Assembly: GCF_000934745.1 (NCBI RefSeq)
Contig: NZ_JYNO01000001.1
Location: forward strand, 1,039,535-1,103,534
From: Desulfonatronum thioautotrophicum
GTDB lineage: Bacteria; Desulfobacterota; Desulfovibrionia; Desulfovibrionales; Desulfonatronaceae
DNA: 64,000 nucleotides
Direction of reading: 5' to 3'
Shown: positions 1 to 8,784 of the stretch, piece by piece
Position numbering within the stretch: position 1 is the first letter of the stretch
How the letters are laid out: the number at the start of each line of letters is the position of its first letter
Made by a program: the position numbers and the translations under genes
The notes under the pieces: model-generated
Seen by the model: the letters and a program-made list of their open reading frames with translations, nothing else
The model's database searches: none
What the model was told of the DNA's origin: nothing

Positions 1-230
1 TTGGTCAGGCGCAGGAAGTTCATGGACAGGATGGATTCCGTGGAGCGAGCTGAAAGGTTCATGGACAACATTTCGCCGCGCATCAAGGCTTCCCGAAGCA
101 CCGCTCGGGAGCTGACCGCGTAGTTGATGGCTCCCAGCAGCAGGCCAAAGCAGATGATGATCAGGGCCAGACCGAGATTGATCTTGCTCTGGAAAGAACG
201 GCGGTGCAGGGAAAGGAAAAAAGCGCTCAT
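1..230 (-). CDS. Membrane protein N-terminus, probably a sensor (partial)
   Basis: The frame opens with ATG at 230 and runs off the left edge of the window, so only about 76 residues are visible. After a short basic N-terminus (LHRRSFQSK) comes one strong membrane segment at about residues 18-40 (LGLALIIICFGLLLGAINY). A polar, presumably periplasmic stretch follows, with leucine-, serine- and arginine-rich helices. This is the usual start of a sensor histidine kinase, chemoreceptor or GGDEF protein with an extracytoplasmic sensing region. It starts 18 bases after the stop of the PhnD-like lipoprotein gene, so the two are probably co-transcribed and the lipoprotein may feed the signal. The class of the protein cannot be decided because the catalytic part lies outside the window. 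Confidence 0.6.
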   Translation of the reverse strand, partial: MSAFFLSLHRRSFQSKINLGLALIIICFGLLLGAINYAVSSRAVLREALMRGEMLSMNLSARSTESILSMNFLRLT

Positions 231-248
231 GGCCGACCCTGCCTGCTG

Positions 249-1295
249 CTACTCCAAGCCGGCCCGACGGACCAGCTCGCGTACGGCGTCGAAATCCTCG
301 GGAGCAGCTGGAATGATGCCGCGCATGGCCGCGCTTTCAAGGATCAAACGGTGATCCGGGTCGTCGATATCCAAGGCGAACATGGCCTCCTTGAGGTCTC
401 GGACCACTTCCTCGGCCAAACCGGCCCGGGCCGCAAAGCTCCATCCTGGATAGCGGGGCGTGTGAGCCAGTATTTTGATCTGGCTCATGTCAATCTTGTC
501 TTCCAGCAGCTCCAGCGCGCCCTCGCGCACCGTACCCACATCATAACGCCCGGCGTAGACTCCCAGGATGACACTTTCCTGTTTGCCGCCCGGGCCAGGG
601 GCAAAGACGATTTCCGCAAAGTCTTCGGGACGGATGTCATTGTCGATGAAGTAGCCCAGGCCGAACAGGTAGCCACCAGCTGAGAACTGGTCCACTGCGA
701 TCCAGCGCTTTCCGCGCACGTCCTGCAACGAGTGGATATCTGGATTGTCGGTCCGAATGATGATCAGGCCGCCGAAGTTCGCTTCACCACTGGGTTCCAA
801 GATTTTGGCAAAGACCTTGGCCTCGGAATGCTCCGCGGTCAGTGCATAGACAAAGGGATTGGCGTAGGAAATGTCGATCTTGCCCTGGGCGACCATAAGC
901 ATGTGCTCATGGAAGGTTTCCGGGAAGATCTGCTGGATATTCAAGCCCGTGGTTTCAGTAAGATATTGGACCAGTCGGTGATGCCGTTCAAAGGAGACAG
1001 TATGGGAAAACTGGGGCAGGTACGCATAGGTGATCACAGGCTGGCGTGCTCCGGCCGCCGACTCCTCGCGTTGCGTCATGTCCACCTTGACCGGGGTTGG
1101 CTGATCGCCGCAACCGGCTAAGGCCATGGTCAGTGTCAGGAGCAGAGTGATGTTGAGGGCCAGTAGGAATGATTGTGTCGGAAGCGGCGCCAAGCTCCGA
1201 CTTGGGCTCAAGATCTGCCATGGGGTCAGGGGAAGATGCGTGTGCTGCAGTGGCAATCGACGAGTCAGGGCGAAAATGGTGTGAAGCAGAGACAT
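249..1295 (-). CDS. PhnD-like periplasmic substrate-binding lipoprotein
   Basis: The 348-residue product has a hydrophobic signal segment ending in a lipobox (MALAGC), so it is expected to be a lipoprotein. The mature part matches the PhnD/phosphonate-binding family (type 2 periplasmic binding fold): YAYLPQFS near the start, then FHEHMLMVAQGKIDISYANPFVY, SLQDVRGKRWIAVDQFSAGGYLFG and YDVGTVREGALE. The start at 1295 is chosen because a strong ribosome site (AGGAGGA, 1304-1310) lies 8 bases upstream. A longer frame to 1349 exists but has no such site. No permease or ATPase gene follows. The next gene is a membrane protein that looks like a sensor, so this protein may act as a ligand-binding partner for signalling rather than for transport (inference). 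The ligand is unknown; phosphate, phosphite and phosphonate are the family precedents. Confidence 0.8.
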   Translation of the reverse strand: MSLLHTIFALTRRLPLQHTHLPLTPWQILSPSRSLAPLPTQSFLLALNITLLLTLTMALAGCGDQPTPVKVDMTQREESAAGARQPVITYAYLPQFSHTVSFERHHRLVQYLTETTGLNIQQIFPETFHEHMLMVAQGKIDISYANPFVYALTAEHSEAKVFAKILEPSGEANFGGLIIIRTDNPDIHSLQDVRGKRWIAVDQFSAGGYLFGLGYFIDNDIRPEDFAEIVFAPGPGGKQESVILGVYAGRYDVGTVREGALELLEDKIDMSQIKILAHTPRYPGWSFAARAGLAEEVVRDLKEAMFALDIDDPDHRLILESAAMRGIIPAAPEDFDAVRELVRRAGLE

Positions 1296-1553
1296 ATGGC
1301 GCGTCCTCCTCAAAAAGAGCGGGCGGTTTGGAGATATTTGGTCATTCAAACGGTTACACCGACGATACCACCTTATGCCAAAATACCAGCGCTGCCCAGT
1401 TGATTTCAGGGGGGCATTCTGTTTTTTTGCAGATGAATATTGAATTACGTAATAATATAAAGATTGGTAGCGTTATTTTTTTTGATGTTTAGTTTAAGTC
1501 TCTAAAAATTATATTTTAGCCTATAATTGTTCTATTTCAATAAAATCTCAGCT

Positions 1554-1582
1554 TGCTTTTCTTCGGTGTCTCGGGAATAAGA
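1554..1582 (+). promoter_or_regulatory. Candidate sigma-70-type promoter of groESL
   Basis: TTGCTT at 1554-1559 is followed after 17 bases by ATAAGA (1577-1582), placing the expected transcript start just before the CIRCE operator at 1591. The match to TTGACA/TATAAT is only partial. An isolated TATAAT at 1522-1527 in the AT-rich stretch upstream is an alternative -10 but has no good -35. Confidence 0.35.
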
Positions 1583-1590
1583 CGCCTCTG

Positions 1591-1617
1591 CTAGCACTCA
1601 CCGCCTTCGAGTGCTAG
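1591..1617. promoter_or_regulatory. CIRCE operator (HrcA-binding inverted repeat)
   Basis: CTAGCACTC, a 9-base spacer and GAGTGCTAG form a perfect 9-bp inverted repeat. It differs from the CIRCE consensus (TTAGCACTC-N9-GAGTGCTAA) only at the outermost base of each arm. It lies 29 bases before the groES start. CIRCE is the known binding site of the heat-shock repressor HrcA, so groESL here is very likely HrcA-controlled. No hrcA gene is in the window. Confidence 0.95.
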
Positions 1618-1646
1618 CAAAACAAACTAATTTGGAGGAGAAGAAA

Positions 1647-1937
1647 ATGAAATTGAAGCCATTGAATGATCGTGTTCTGGTGAAGCGGCTCGAGGGTGAA
1701 GAAGTGACCAAGGGTGGGATCATCATCCCTGATTCCGCCAAGGAAAAGCCGATGAAGGGCGAAGTGATCGCCGTGGGGCCCGGCAAGGTGAGTGACGACG
1801 GCAAGCGCGCCGAGATGGCCGTTGCCGCGGGCAACAAGGTGCTTTTCAACAAGTATGCCGGTACCGAGATGAAGATCGACGGTGAAGAATTCCTGGTGAT
1901 GCGCGAAGACGATATCCTGGCCATCATCGAAGAATAA
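1647..1937 (+). CDS. groES: Co-chaperonin GroES
   Basis: The 96-residue product is the normal length for GroES, the 10-kDa lid that caps the GroEL cavity during protein folding in the cytoplasm. It begins [14 protein letters not shown] and carries the mobile-loop region [18 protein letters not shown] and the conserved [10 protein letters not shown]. It ends with the typical [26 protein letters not shown]. The start at 1647 follows GGAGGAG at 1633-1639. The open frame extends upstream into the CIRCE region, but that part has no ribosome site. groEL follows after 73 bases in the same HrcA-type operon. Confidence 0.98.
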   Translation: MKLKPLNDRVLVKRLEGEEVTKGGIIIPDSAKEKPMKGEVIAVGPGKVSDDGKRAEMAVAAGNKVLFNKYAGTEMKIDGEEFLVMREDDILAIIEE

Positions 1938-2010
1938 GCCGTCTTGCATCGCAAGGCGACCAATCTCAATTTAACGACACCAACGAATTGACGACGCAAG
2001 GAGAACAACC

Positions 2011-3657
2011 ATGCCTGCAAAAGAATTATTGTTTGACGCCAAGGCGCGTGAAAAGCTGAAGAAAGGTGTAGATACCCTGGCCAATGCCGTGAAGGTGACC
2101 CTCGGTCCCAAAGGCCGCAACGTAGTCATTGAAAAGTCCTTCGGTTCCCCGGTGATCACCAAGGACGGTGTGACCGTGGCCAAGGAAATCGAGTTGACCG
2201 ACAGGTTCGAGAATATGGGCGCCCAGATGGTCAAGGAAGTGGCCAGCAAGACCAGTGACGTGGCCGGCGACGGCACCACGACGGCCACCATCCTGGCGCA
2301 GGCCATTTTCACCGACGGCGTGAAGCTGGTGGCCGCCGGCCGCAACCCCATGGCCATCAAGCGCGGTATCGACAAGGCCGTGGAAAGCGTTGCCGCTGAC
2401 CTGGTTAATCAGACCAAGCCCACTCGGGATCAGAAAGAAATCGCTCAGGTCGGCACCATTTCCGCCAACAACGATCCGACCATCGGCAATATCATCGCCG
2501 AGGCCATGAACAAGGTCGGCAAGGAAGGCGTGATCACCGTTGAGGAAGCCAAGGGTTTGGAAACCACCCTGGATGTGGTCGAAGGCATGCAGTTCGACCG
2601 CGGCTATCTCTCCCCCTACTTCGTGACCGATCCGGAAAAGATGCTTTGCGAAATGGACGAGCCGCTGATCCTGATCTGCGAGAAGAAGATTTCCAGCATG
2701 AAGGACATGCTGCCCGTGCTGGAGCAGGTGGCCAAGATGTCCAAGCCGCTGTTGATCATTTCCGAAGATGTGGAAGGCGAAGCCCTGGCTACGCTGGTTG
2801 TGAACAAGCTGCGCGGCACCCTTCAGGTATCCGCCGTGAAAGCCCCGGGATTTGGCGAGCGTCGCAAGGCCATGCTCCAGGATATCGCCATTCTGACCGG
2901 TGGCCAGATGGTCTCCGAAGATCTGGGCATCAAGCTGGAGAACATCACCCTGAACGATTTGGGGAAAGCCAAGCGGATCGTGATCAACAAGGAAAACACC
3001 ACGATTATCGACGGTGCCGGCGATCCTGAACAGATCAAGGCCCGGGTCCGGCAGATCCGCAGCGAGATTGACGAAACCACTTCCGACTACGACCGGGAAA
3101 AGCTGCAGGAGCGCTTGGCCAAGATCGTCGGCGGTGTGGCAGTGATCAACGTCGGTGCTGCGACGGAAACCGAGATGAAGGAAAAGAAGGCCCGGGTTGA
3201 AGACGCCCTGAACGCAACTCGTGCCGCTGTTGAGGAAGGTATCGTGCCCGGTGGTGGCGTGGCCTTGGTTCGGGCCGTGAAGAGCCTGGATTCCATCAAA
3301 ACCGTGGACGACGATGAAACCGCCGGCGTCGCCCTGGTACGTCGGGCCATCGAGGAGCCGCTGCGGATGATTTCGGCCAATGCCGGATTCGAGGGGTCCA
3401 TCGTTGTGGAGAAGGTCAAGGACGGCAAGGACGGCTTCGGTTTCAACGCCGCCACTGGTGAATACGAAGACCTGATCGCTTCCGGGGTCATTGATCCCAA
3501 GAAGGTAACCCGCATCGCGTTGCAGAACGCTGCTTCCGTTGCCGGTTTGCTGCTGACCACCGAATGCGCCGTGGCTGAAAAGCCTGAGCCCAAGAAGGAC
3601 ATGCCCATGCCTGGCGGCGGGATGGGCGGGATGGGCGGCATGGGCGGCATGTACTAG
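2011..3657 (+). CDS. groEL: Chaperonin GroEL (60 kDa)
   Basis: The 548-residue product has the standard GroEL length and sequence throughout. Visible are the ATP-binding [14 protein letters not shown] (about residues 85-98), [17 protein letters not shown] near the N-terminus, [16 protein letters not shown] in the apical domain, and the Gly-Met-rich C-terminal tail (repeats of GGM). It forms the double-ring folding machine with GroES. The ATG at 2011 follows AAGGAGAACAACC. A strong intrinsic terminator closes the operon at 3701-3729. Confidence 0.99.
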   Translation: MPAKELLFDAKAREKLKKGVDTLANAVKVTLGPKGRNVVIEKSFGSPVITKDGVTVAKEIELTDRFENMGAQMVKEVASKTSDVAGDGTTTATILAQAIFTDGVKLVAAGRNPMAIKRGIDKAVESVAADLVNQTKPTRDQKEIAQVGTISANNDPTIGNIIAEAMNKVGKEGVITVEEAKGLETTLDVVEGMQFDRGYLSPYFVTDPEKMLCEMDEPLILICEKKISSMKDMLPVLEQVAKMSKPLLIISEDVEGEALATLVVNKLRGTLQVSAVKAPGFGERRKAMLQDIAILTGGQMVSEDLGIKLENITLNDLGKAKRIVINKENTTIIDGAGDPEQIKARVRQIRSEIDETTSDYDREKLQERLAKIVGGVAVINVGAATETEMKEKKARVEDALNATRAAVEEGIVPGGGVALVRAVKSLDSIKTVDDDETAGVALVRRAIEEPLRMISANAGFEGSIVVEKVKDGKDGFGFNAATGEYEDLIASGVIDPKKVTRIALQNAASVAGLLLTTECAVAEKPEPKKDMPMPGGGMGGMGGMGGMY

Positions 3658-3700
3658 AACAACGCCCCCAGCTCAGAGCCGCAAGGCACGTATCTATCCA

Positions 3701-3729
3701 AGGCCGGACATTTGTCCGGCCTTTTTTTT
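3701..3729 (+). terminator. Rho-independent terminator of groESL
   Basis: A perfect 9-bp stem (AGGCCGGAC / GTCCGGCCT) with a 4-base loop is followed by an uninterrupted run of eight T. It lies 43 bases after the groEL stop. Confidence 0.95.
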
Positions 3730-4019
3730 GGCTTAAGCCGGATATTGCGCAAGACGTCGGGTTTGGGGTATCTAACAATGTTCATGGGACAGTGCAGAGC
3801 ATGGCGACTAAAACGGTGAAAAACGAACCACGGCCATTCGTGGATGAACCCTGCCCTGTTGCTACTGTCAAGAATGCCCGTTTACCCGCTTGTGGCGGTT
3901 TATACGTTTGCAGACGGAGTGGATACTTTCGAACGCCTTGTGAAGATAAAAAAGCGACGTTTGCATAAAATATCGCATGAAATATGCGCGGCAGTCAGCG
4001 GAAATGGCGGTGAAGCCGA

Positions 4020-5027
4020 ATGAAAAATTGTTTTGAAGAGCTCTGTTCGACCATGGATAAACTGGGAGTTCCCCGGGAGTCCAAATGGCGGGGGTTGATA
4101 CTGTATATGCGCAGCATCAAGGACTACGAGTTTCTGACCCCTATGCAGCGCGAACGAACCCAGGCATTGGTTATGGAGGTCTTGCGCAGAAGGGACTTTT
4201 CGGATGCGGCATTCTCTCAATTGTTGCAGGACAACGAGGCGATCATCAACGACAAGTGGCAAGATCGCTTGACCGATGCCCTGCAGGATACCGCGCAATT
4301 GATTCGGCAGTTCCAGGAGTTGTTGCAGCGTAGAAGAGGGGATGTTCAGGATCTCGGGGCGATGACCTTGGAAACCATTCGCACGGACCTTCCTTTGGAC
4401 AAGATGATTGCCGACATTGAAGGCGGTTTTAAAAAGATTGAGGGGCTGCTGCAAAACGACCTGGAAGCCATCGTGACCATGGGGCTCACGGACGGATTGA
4501 CCAAATTGAACAATCGCCGGGCATTGGACGCTTTTTTGAATCGAGCCGTTTCAGATGCCCTGGGGTGCGCTGAGACGATCTCCATGATTTTTCTGGATAT
4601 CGACCATTTCAAGAAATTCAATGACGACCACGGGCATTTGGTGGGCGACCAGGCCCTGGTGGCCGTGGGCTCAATGTTGCAGTCCTTTGGAGCGTATCAG
4701 GCTCGACAGAGTTCGCGGGAGGTGTTTTCAGCCCGTTACGGCGGCGAAGAATTCGCGGTGATTCTTCCCGGTGTTTCGGGCAAGGAGGCTGCGGTACTGG
4801 CCGAGACGCTCCGGAAGAAAATCGAAAAGTATAACTTTCTGCTTCGGGATTCCGATGGCGGGGTCCTTTCTTCCGGTATCAAGATCACTGTGAGCGCCGG
4901 TGTTGCCGAATTATGTGGGGGGATCGGTTCGAAACCTGATGCGACGCTTTTGGTCAAGGCCGCGGATACGGCCTTGTATCGAGCCAAGAACAGTGGCAGG
5001 AACCGAGTCGAGCTTTACTCGGGCTAG
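4020..5027 (+). CDS. GGDEF-domain diguanylate cyclase
   Basis: The product has 335 residues. The first 150 or so are charged and helical with no recognised sensor domain. The C-terminal half is a GGDEF domain: DGLTKLNNRRALDAF, FLDIDHFKKFNDDHGHLVGD and the intact active-site motif RYGGEEF. Such domains make cyclic di-GMP from two GTP. The inhibitory I-site RxxD expected just before GGEEF is absent (SREV occupies the place), so feedback inhibition through that site is not expected. No membrane segment is visible, so the protein is probably cytosolic. It stands alone, with 290 bases of spacer after the groEL terminator. No strong ribosome site precedes the ATG, so the exact start is less certain than the domain call. 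Confidence 0.88.
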   Translation: MKNCFEELCSTMDKLGVPRESKWRGLILYMRSIKDYEFLTPMQRERTQALVMEVLRRRDFSDAAFSQLLQDNEAIINDKWQDRLTDALQDTAQLIRQFQELLQRRRGDVQDLGAMTLETIRTDLPLDKMIADIEGGFKKIEGLLQNDLEAIVTMGLTDGLTKLNNRRALDAFLNRAVSDALGCAETISMIFLDIDHFKKFNDDHGHLVGDQALVAVGSMLQSFGAYQARQSSREVFSARYGGEEFAVILPGVSGKEAAVLAETLRKKIEKYNFLLRDSDGGVLSSGIKITVSAGVAELCGGIGSKPDATLLVKAADTALYRAKNSGRNRVELYSG

Positions 5028-5100
5028 AAAAGGAAGCGTATTTTTCGTGTATTTTGCGAATGCCGGAGCCGCCTCTTGATTGCCCAAGAAGTGCGTCCAG

Positions 5101-6750
5101 CTAGGTGACCGTAGCTGGCAGAGTTGCCAGTATCCGGGCCACGAGGTTCTCAAGTCCCTCGCCAGAGACAACGGAGATACCGATACCTTCCGCAAACATG
5201 CCTCCCAGCTCCTCCCTCTGCCGGGCATCAAGCCGATCGAGCTTGTTCAGCACGAGCAGGGTCGGGATTTCATGCAGTTCCATATCCGTCAAAATAGCGC
5301 GTACGTCTCGAACTTGCTGCTCCAACTCCGGGTGGGCCGCGTCGGCCACATGAAGGAACAAATCTGCCTCATCCAGTTCTTCCAGGGTCGCGCGGAAGGC
5401 TTCCTTGAGTTCCGGAGGCAGACGGCGAATAAACCCCACAGTGTCCGTGAGGATCACTTCCCGGTCTTCCGGAAAACGGACCCTGCGACTTGTGGGGTCC
5501 AACGTGGCGAATAATTTGTTTTCGGCCAGGACGTCACTGGTGGTCAGCACGTTGAGCAGGCTGGATTTGCCCGTGTTCGTGTAGCCGACCATGGCCACGA
5601 TGGGCAGGCCCATTTTTTGCCGCCGCGTGCGGGTTGCTTCCCGACGACGGCGCAAGGCATCCAGTTCCTGCTTGATCTTGGCGATCCGCAAACGGATTTT
5701 TCGGCGATCCATTTCCAGCTTGGTCTCTCCCGGACCTCGCCCGCCAATCCCTCCGGCTAACCGGCTCATGGCTCTGTCCTGACGGATCAGGCGGGGCATG
5801 GCGTACCGGAGCTGGGCCATCTCCACCTGCAGCTTTCCCGCCCTGGTTTTGGCGTGCTGGGCAAAAATGTCCAGGATCAGCTGGGTCCGGTCCAGGACCT
5901 TGCGCTCACTCAGCTGGGTCAGATTGCGGATCTGGGTAGGGCTCAAATCCTGGTCAAAGAGTAACAGACCGGCATTGGCCCGCAAAGCCAGCACTTCCAA
6001 TTCCGCCAATTTCCCCTTGCCCAGGATGTGTTTCGGATTCAGCCGGGGAACGCGCTGGATCATGGTATTCACCACGCTAATTCCCGCGGTTCGGGCCAAC
6101 TCGGCCAGTTCCAGAAGGCTGCGTTCCTGTTCGGCCCGTGGCAGCGTGTCCACGCTGATCAGTACGGCTCGATCCCCGCTGGAGGCATACCCCTGCGCTG
6201 CGAGGTGAGCGGCAATGGTTCGCCCCAGCTCTTCCTCAATGGCCTCGGCCTGTTCCACGAAATTGACCTGAACGTGGTCCCAGGATGTTTGCGGGATGAG
6301 GCGGTACGGGCCTTGATCCGTCTCCATCGGCAACAGGTGGGCCCAGGACAGCAGACTAGGATGTCCTGAGGCGTCCAGCCCCAGAGCGGCAATGGAGTCC
6401 AGCCGGAGGAAGATCAGATCCATCAGGTCTTCCTCGTTAAGGGGGTCTTGATTGAGGTGGGTGTGCAGCAGGCGCAGTCCCCGCAAACGCCCGGAACCGT
6501 GGCGTCCTGGAGGCAGCTCGGGGATGACGATGCCGTGCGCGTCGCCAACCACGACAATACGCGGTCGGCCCTGACGATCGATGAGCAGGCCGATTTGGCG
6601 TCCCAATTCGGAACTGAGCAGCCCGAGTTCTCTAGCCTGTTCCAGGGTGTACCCGCCCAGAGCCGGGTAGCGACGCTGGTACAGGCGGGTCAGGGCCTTG
6701 ACTTGGCTTGGCTTGAGTCCGGCTGTATTGCCGTGGACCGGGGCGGCTAT
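5101..6750 (-). CDS. hflX: Ribosome-associated GTPase HflX
   Basis: HflX is a GTPase that binds the 50S subunit and splits stalled ribosomes. The HflX N-terminal region is followed by GGIGGRGPGETKLEMDRR, a basic coiled helix, and the GTPase motifs GYTNTGKSS (P-loop, about residue 385), DTVGFIRRLP and NKLD. The start is unusual. No ATG, GTG or TTG occurs between the in-frame stop inside the upstream gene and a TTG at 6606. That TTG would cut off a conserved-looking N-terminus (GLKPSQVKAL, then LGGYTLEQARELG). The best candidate is ATA at 6750. It has AGAGG 7 bases upstream (6758-6762) and overlaps the TAG stop of the IMP cyclohydrolase gene (ATAG), like a common ATGA coupling. With that start the protein has 549 residues; with the TTG, 501. 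Function is secure, the start is not. Confidence 0.92.
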   Translation of the reverse strand: MAAPVHGNTAGLKPSQVKALTRLYQRRYPALGGYTLEQARELGLLSSELGRQIGLLIDRQGRPRIVVVGDAHGIVIPELPPGRHGSGRLRGLRLLHTHLNQDPLNEEDLMDLIFLRLDSIAALGLDASGHPSLLSWAHLLPMETDQGPYRLIPQTSWDHVQVNFVEQAEAIEEELGRTIAAHLAAQGYASSGDRAVLISVDTLPRAEQERSLLELAELARTAGISVVNTMIQRVPRLNPKHILGKGKLAELEVLALRANAGLLLFDQDLSPTQIRNLTQLSERKVLDRTQLILDIFAQHAKTRAGKLQVEMAQLRYAMPRLIRQDRAMSRLAGGIGGRGPGETKLEMDRRKIRLRIAKIKQELDALRRRREATRTRRQKMGLPIVAMVGYTNTGKSSLLNVLTTSDVLAENKLFATLDPTSRRVRFPEDREVILTDTVGFIRRLPPELKEAFRATLEELDEADLFLHVADAAHPELEQQVRDVRAILTDMELHEIPTLLVLNKLDRLDARQREELGGMFAEGIGISVVSGEGLENLVARILATLPATVT

Positions 6751-7358
6751 GTTGGGACCTCTGTACGTTGCGTGGACAGGTAGGCCGCGATCATTTCATC
6801 GTAGGCCGCGGTCAGCCGAAACGTCTTGGCCGCTGTCTCCCGGCGCAGGGCCAAGGTGACGTGATAGTGTTGCGAAGCCAGTTCGGCCATGACTCGCGGA
6901 TAGTCTTCCGGGGTAGGGATCACCAGAACGCTGTGAAAGTTTTTTGCCGCGGCACGGAGCATGGTGGGGCCGCCGATGTCGATCTGCTCGACACAATCTT
7001 TCAGGTCCAGCTCGCTCTCAAGGGCTCGACCAAAATCGTACAAATTGACGCAGACCAGGTCCAGAGGCAACAAATTGCGCTGGCTCAAGGTCTGGAGGTG
7101 TTCGGGTTTGCTCTTGTCCGCCAGCAAGGGGCCGTGGATGTGTGGGTGCAGTGTCTTGACCCGGCCGTCGAGGATTTCTGGAAAACCGGTGATGTCGCTG
7201 ACGGCGCGAACCGGCAGTCCGGCTTCAAGAAGGGCTTTGCGGGTTCCTCCCGTGGAGATGAGCTGAACCCCTCCCTGGTGCAGGAATGTGGCGAACTCCG
7301 GCAAGCCGGTTTTGTCTGTAACGCTGAGCAGGGCCTGTCTGATGGGCAATAATTGCAT
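6747..7358 (-). CDS. IMP cyclohydrolase, stand-alone PurH N-terminal domain
   Basis: The 203-residue protein matches only the N-terminal IMP cyclohydrolase (MGS-fold) domain of bifunctional PurH: ALLSVTDKTGLPEFA, LISTGGTRKALLEAGLPV, TGFPEILDGRVKTLHPHIHG, VCVNLYDF, and CVEQIDIGGPTMLRAAAKNF. This domain closes the purine ring (FAICAR to IMP). The C-terminal AICAR formyltransferase domain is missing, and the gene ends cleanly in a stop that overlaps the hflX start, so this is a natural single-domain form, not a frameshift. The formyltransferase must be encoded elsewhere. The ATG at 7358 is preceded by GGGAGG; an upstream in-frame ATG at 7406 lacks a site. Confidence 0.9.
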   Translation of the reverse strand: MQLLPIRQALLSVTDKTGLPEFATFLHQGGVQLISTGGTRKALLEAGLPVRAVSDITGFPEILDGRVKTLHPHIHGPLLADKSKPEHLQTLSQRNLLPLDLVCVNLYDFGRALESELDLKDCVEQIDIGGPTMLRAAAKNFHSVLVIPTPEDYPRVMAELASQHYHVTLALRRETAAKTFRLTAAYDEMIAAYLSTQRTEVPT

Positions 7359-7532
7359 TCCGTCCTCCCTGGTTTCGGGAATGCCACAAGCCCGAAATCT
7401 TGGCAAGGCGGCTGCTTTGTTTCAGGGGCTGTTTTGCTGGTGCCTACCCTGATGTGGCCGGCTGACCCGCGGTCATTTCCGGATCAGCCGGTTGCGATTG
7501 CCACAGAGGAGAGATCGCCGGTTTTTGGCAGG

Positions 7533-8096
7533 TTACTGCGCTAATTCCATCAAGAGTTCCCTGGCTGGGTCGTAGGTGGGGTCGCTTTCCAGGGAGCGTT
7601 CCAGTTGTTCTCGAGCCTTGTTCACCTGGCCAAGTTTGGCCAGAATTCCGGCCATGGTGAAGCGGATTTCAGCCTTGTCCGGGTTCAGTTCCAGGAATGC
7701 TTCCAAGGGAGCGAGAATGCTTTCAAGACGGTTCAGGGCGTGGCCCGCCTGCACGAGACCATAGAGGGCCACAAGGTTTTCCGGATTATAGTCCAGAGCC
7801 TGAGAGAAATGGGTGAAGGCCGCGTCCACGGCTCCGGTTTCCATTTCCACCAGGGCCATGCCGGCCAAGGATTTGTCATTGGCTTCGATTTGCGAGGCGC
7901 GACGGTACAGGCTCAGTGCGTTTTCCAGGTGGCCGCGTTGCACCGCTACCGTGGCCAGCCCGAGATAAGGGTCCGGGTGGGTTCCATTGGAATTGGCGGC
8001 TTTCTCATAATACTGTTCGGCTTTGTCCAATTCACCCATAAACAGGTAACATTCGCCGAGTTCCTTGTTGATTTCATAATCAAGATGACTGGTCAT
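7533..8096 (-). CDS. Tetratricopeptide-repeat protein
   Basis: The 187-residue protein is almost wholly TPR-like helices: ELGECYLFMGELDKAEQYYEKA, then repeats at PDPYLGLATVAVQRGHLENALSLYRRA, AGMALVEMETGAVDAAFTHFSQALDYNP, NLVALYGLVQAGHAL and FTMAGILAKLGQVNKAREQLERSLE. No signal peptide or membrane segment is seen, so it is probably a cytosolic scaffold. The ATG at 8096 follows AGAGGAG. It is divergent from the flagellar operon and 174 bases upstream of the IMP cyclohydrolase gene. A link to flagella is possible but unsupported. Confidence 0.75.
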   Translation of the reverse strand: MTSHLDYEINKELGECYLFMGELDKAEQYYEKAANSNGTHPDPYLGLATVAVQRGHLENALSLYRRASQIEANDKSLAGMALVEMETGAVDAAFTHFSQALDYNPENLVALYGLVQAGHALNRLESILAPLEAFLELNPDKAEIRFTMAGILAKLGQVNKAREQLERSLESDPTYDPARELLMELAQ

Positions 8097-8373
8097 GATG
8101 GTTTCTCCTCTGAGTTGAATGATCCGCCGCAGCGCTTGCCCTGATAATTTGCTGATCGTGTTCCGTGGCTTTGCTCTTTGTGTCATGGCTACTGCATCCT
8201 TCATGCCAGAGTGGCCTGCAATCATTGCCGGGCCTTGTTGTCCTCATCGCTTCGGTTTGGAACAAGAGTTGCTTAGTCCTGTCAAAACATCCTGTTTCCA
8301 TTGAGTTCGCGCTTGGTGTCCGTCCCTGGTGCGATGGTTATGAACAGGCGGGAATGACAGGAGGAATGCAGTC

Positions 8374-8784
8374 ATGAAAGGTTTGTTCGGAGCGCATATT
8401 CACCTTCAAGGCAAGGTTCTGGACATGCGTCTGGAACGTCAAAATGTCGTCGCGGGAAATCTGGCGAACATCAAGACCCCCGGCTACAAAGCCCGGCGTT
8501 TGGAGTTCGAAGAGGACCTGCAACGAGCTTTGGGTTTGGACGCCCGGGGCAAAATGACCCGAACCGCCACAGGGCACCTGCCGGCGGAATTCGACGTCAA
8601 CACTTTTTCCGCGGACTTTATCAAGGACCTGAAGCCCAGGGTGGTTCAGGGTGAGGACGCGGTGGATCTGGACAAGGAGATGACCACCATGGCCAAAAAT
8701 ACTCTGCTGTATAATACATTGATAACAACGTTGCAGAAGAATTTCGAAGGGTTGAAAACCGTGATCACTGAAGGAGGCCGCTGA
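8374..8784 (+). CDS. flgB: Flagellar basal-body rod protein FlgB
   Basis: The 136-residue product has the typical length of FlgB, a proximal rod subunit exported by the flagellar type III system. The N-terminal rod signature VVAGNLANIKTPGYKARRLEFEEDL and the C-terminal helix DLDKEMTTMAKNTLLYNTLI are both present. AGGAGG precedes the ATG. It is the first gene of a flgBC-fliEFGHI operon, and flgC starts on the last base of its stop (TGATG). Confidence 0.96.
   Translation: MKGLFGAHIHLQGKVLDMRLERQNVVAGNLANIKTPGYKARRLEFEEDLQRALGLDARGKMTRTATGHLPAEFDVNTFSADFIKDLKPRVVQGEDAVDLDKEMTTMAKNTLLYNTLITTLQKNFEGLKTVITEGGR

Noticed and set aside
8097..8373. Sigma-54 or sigma-28 promoter before flgB
   Set aside because: GG/GC pairs near 8208-8224 have the wrong spacing for sigma-54, and no sigma-28 match was found.
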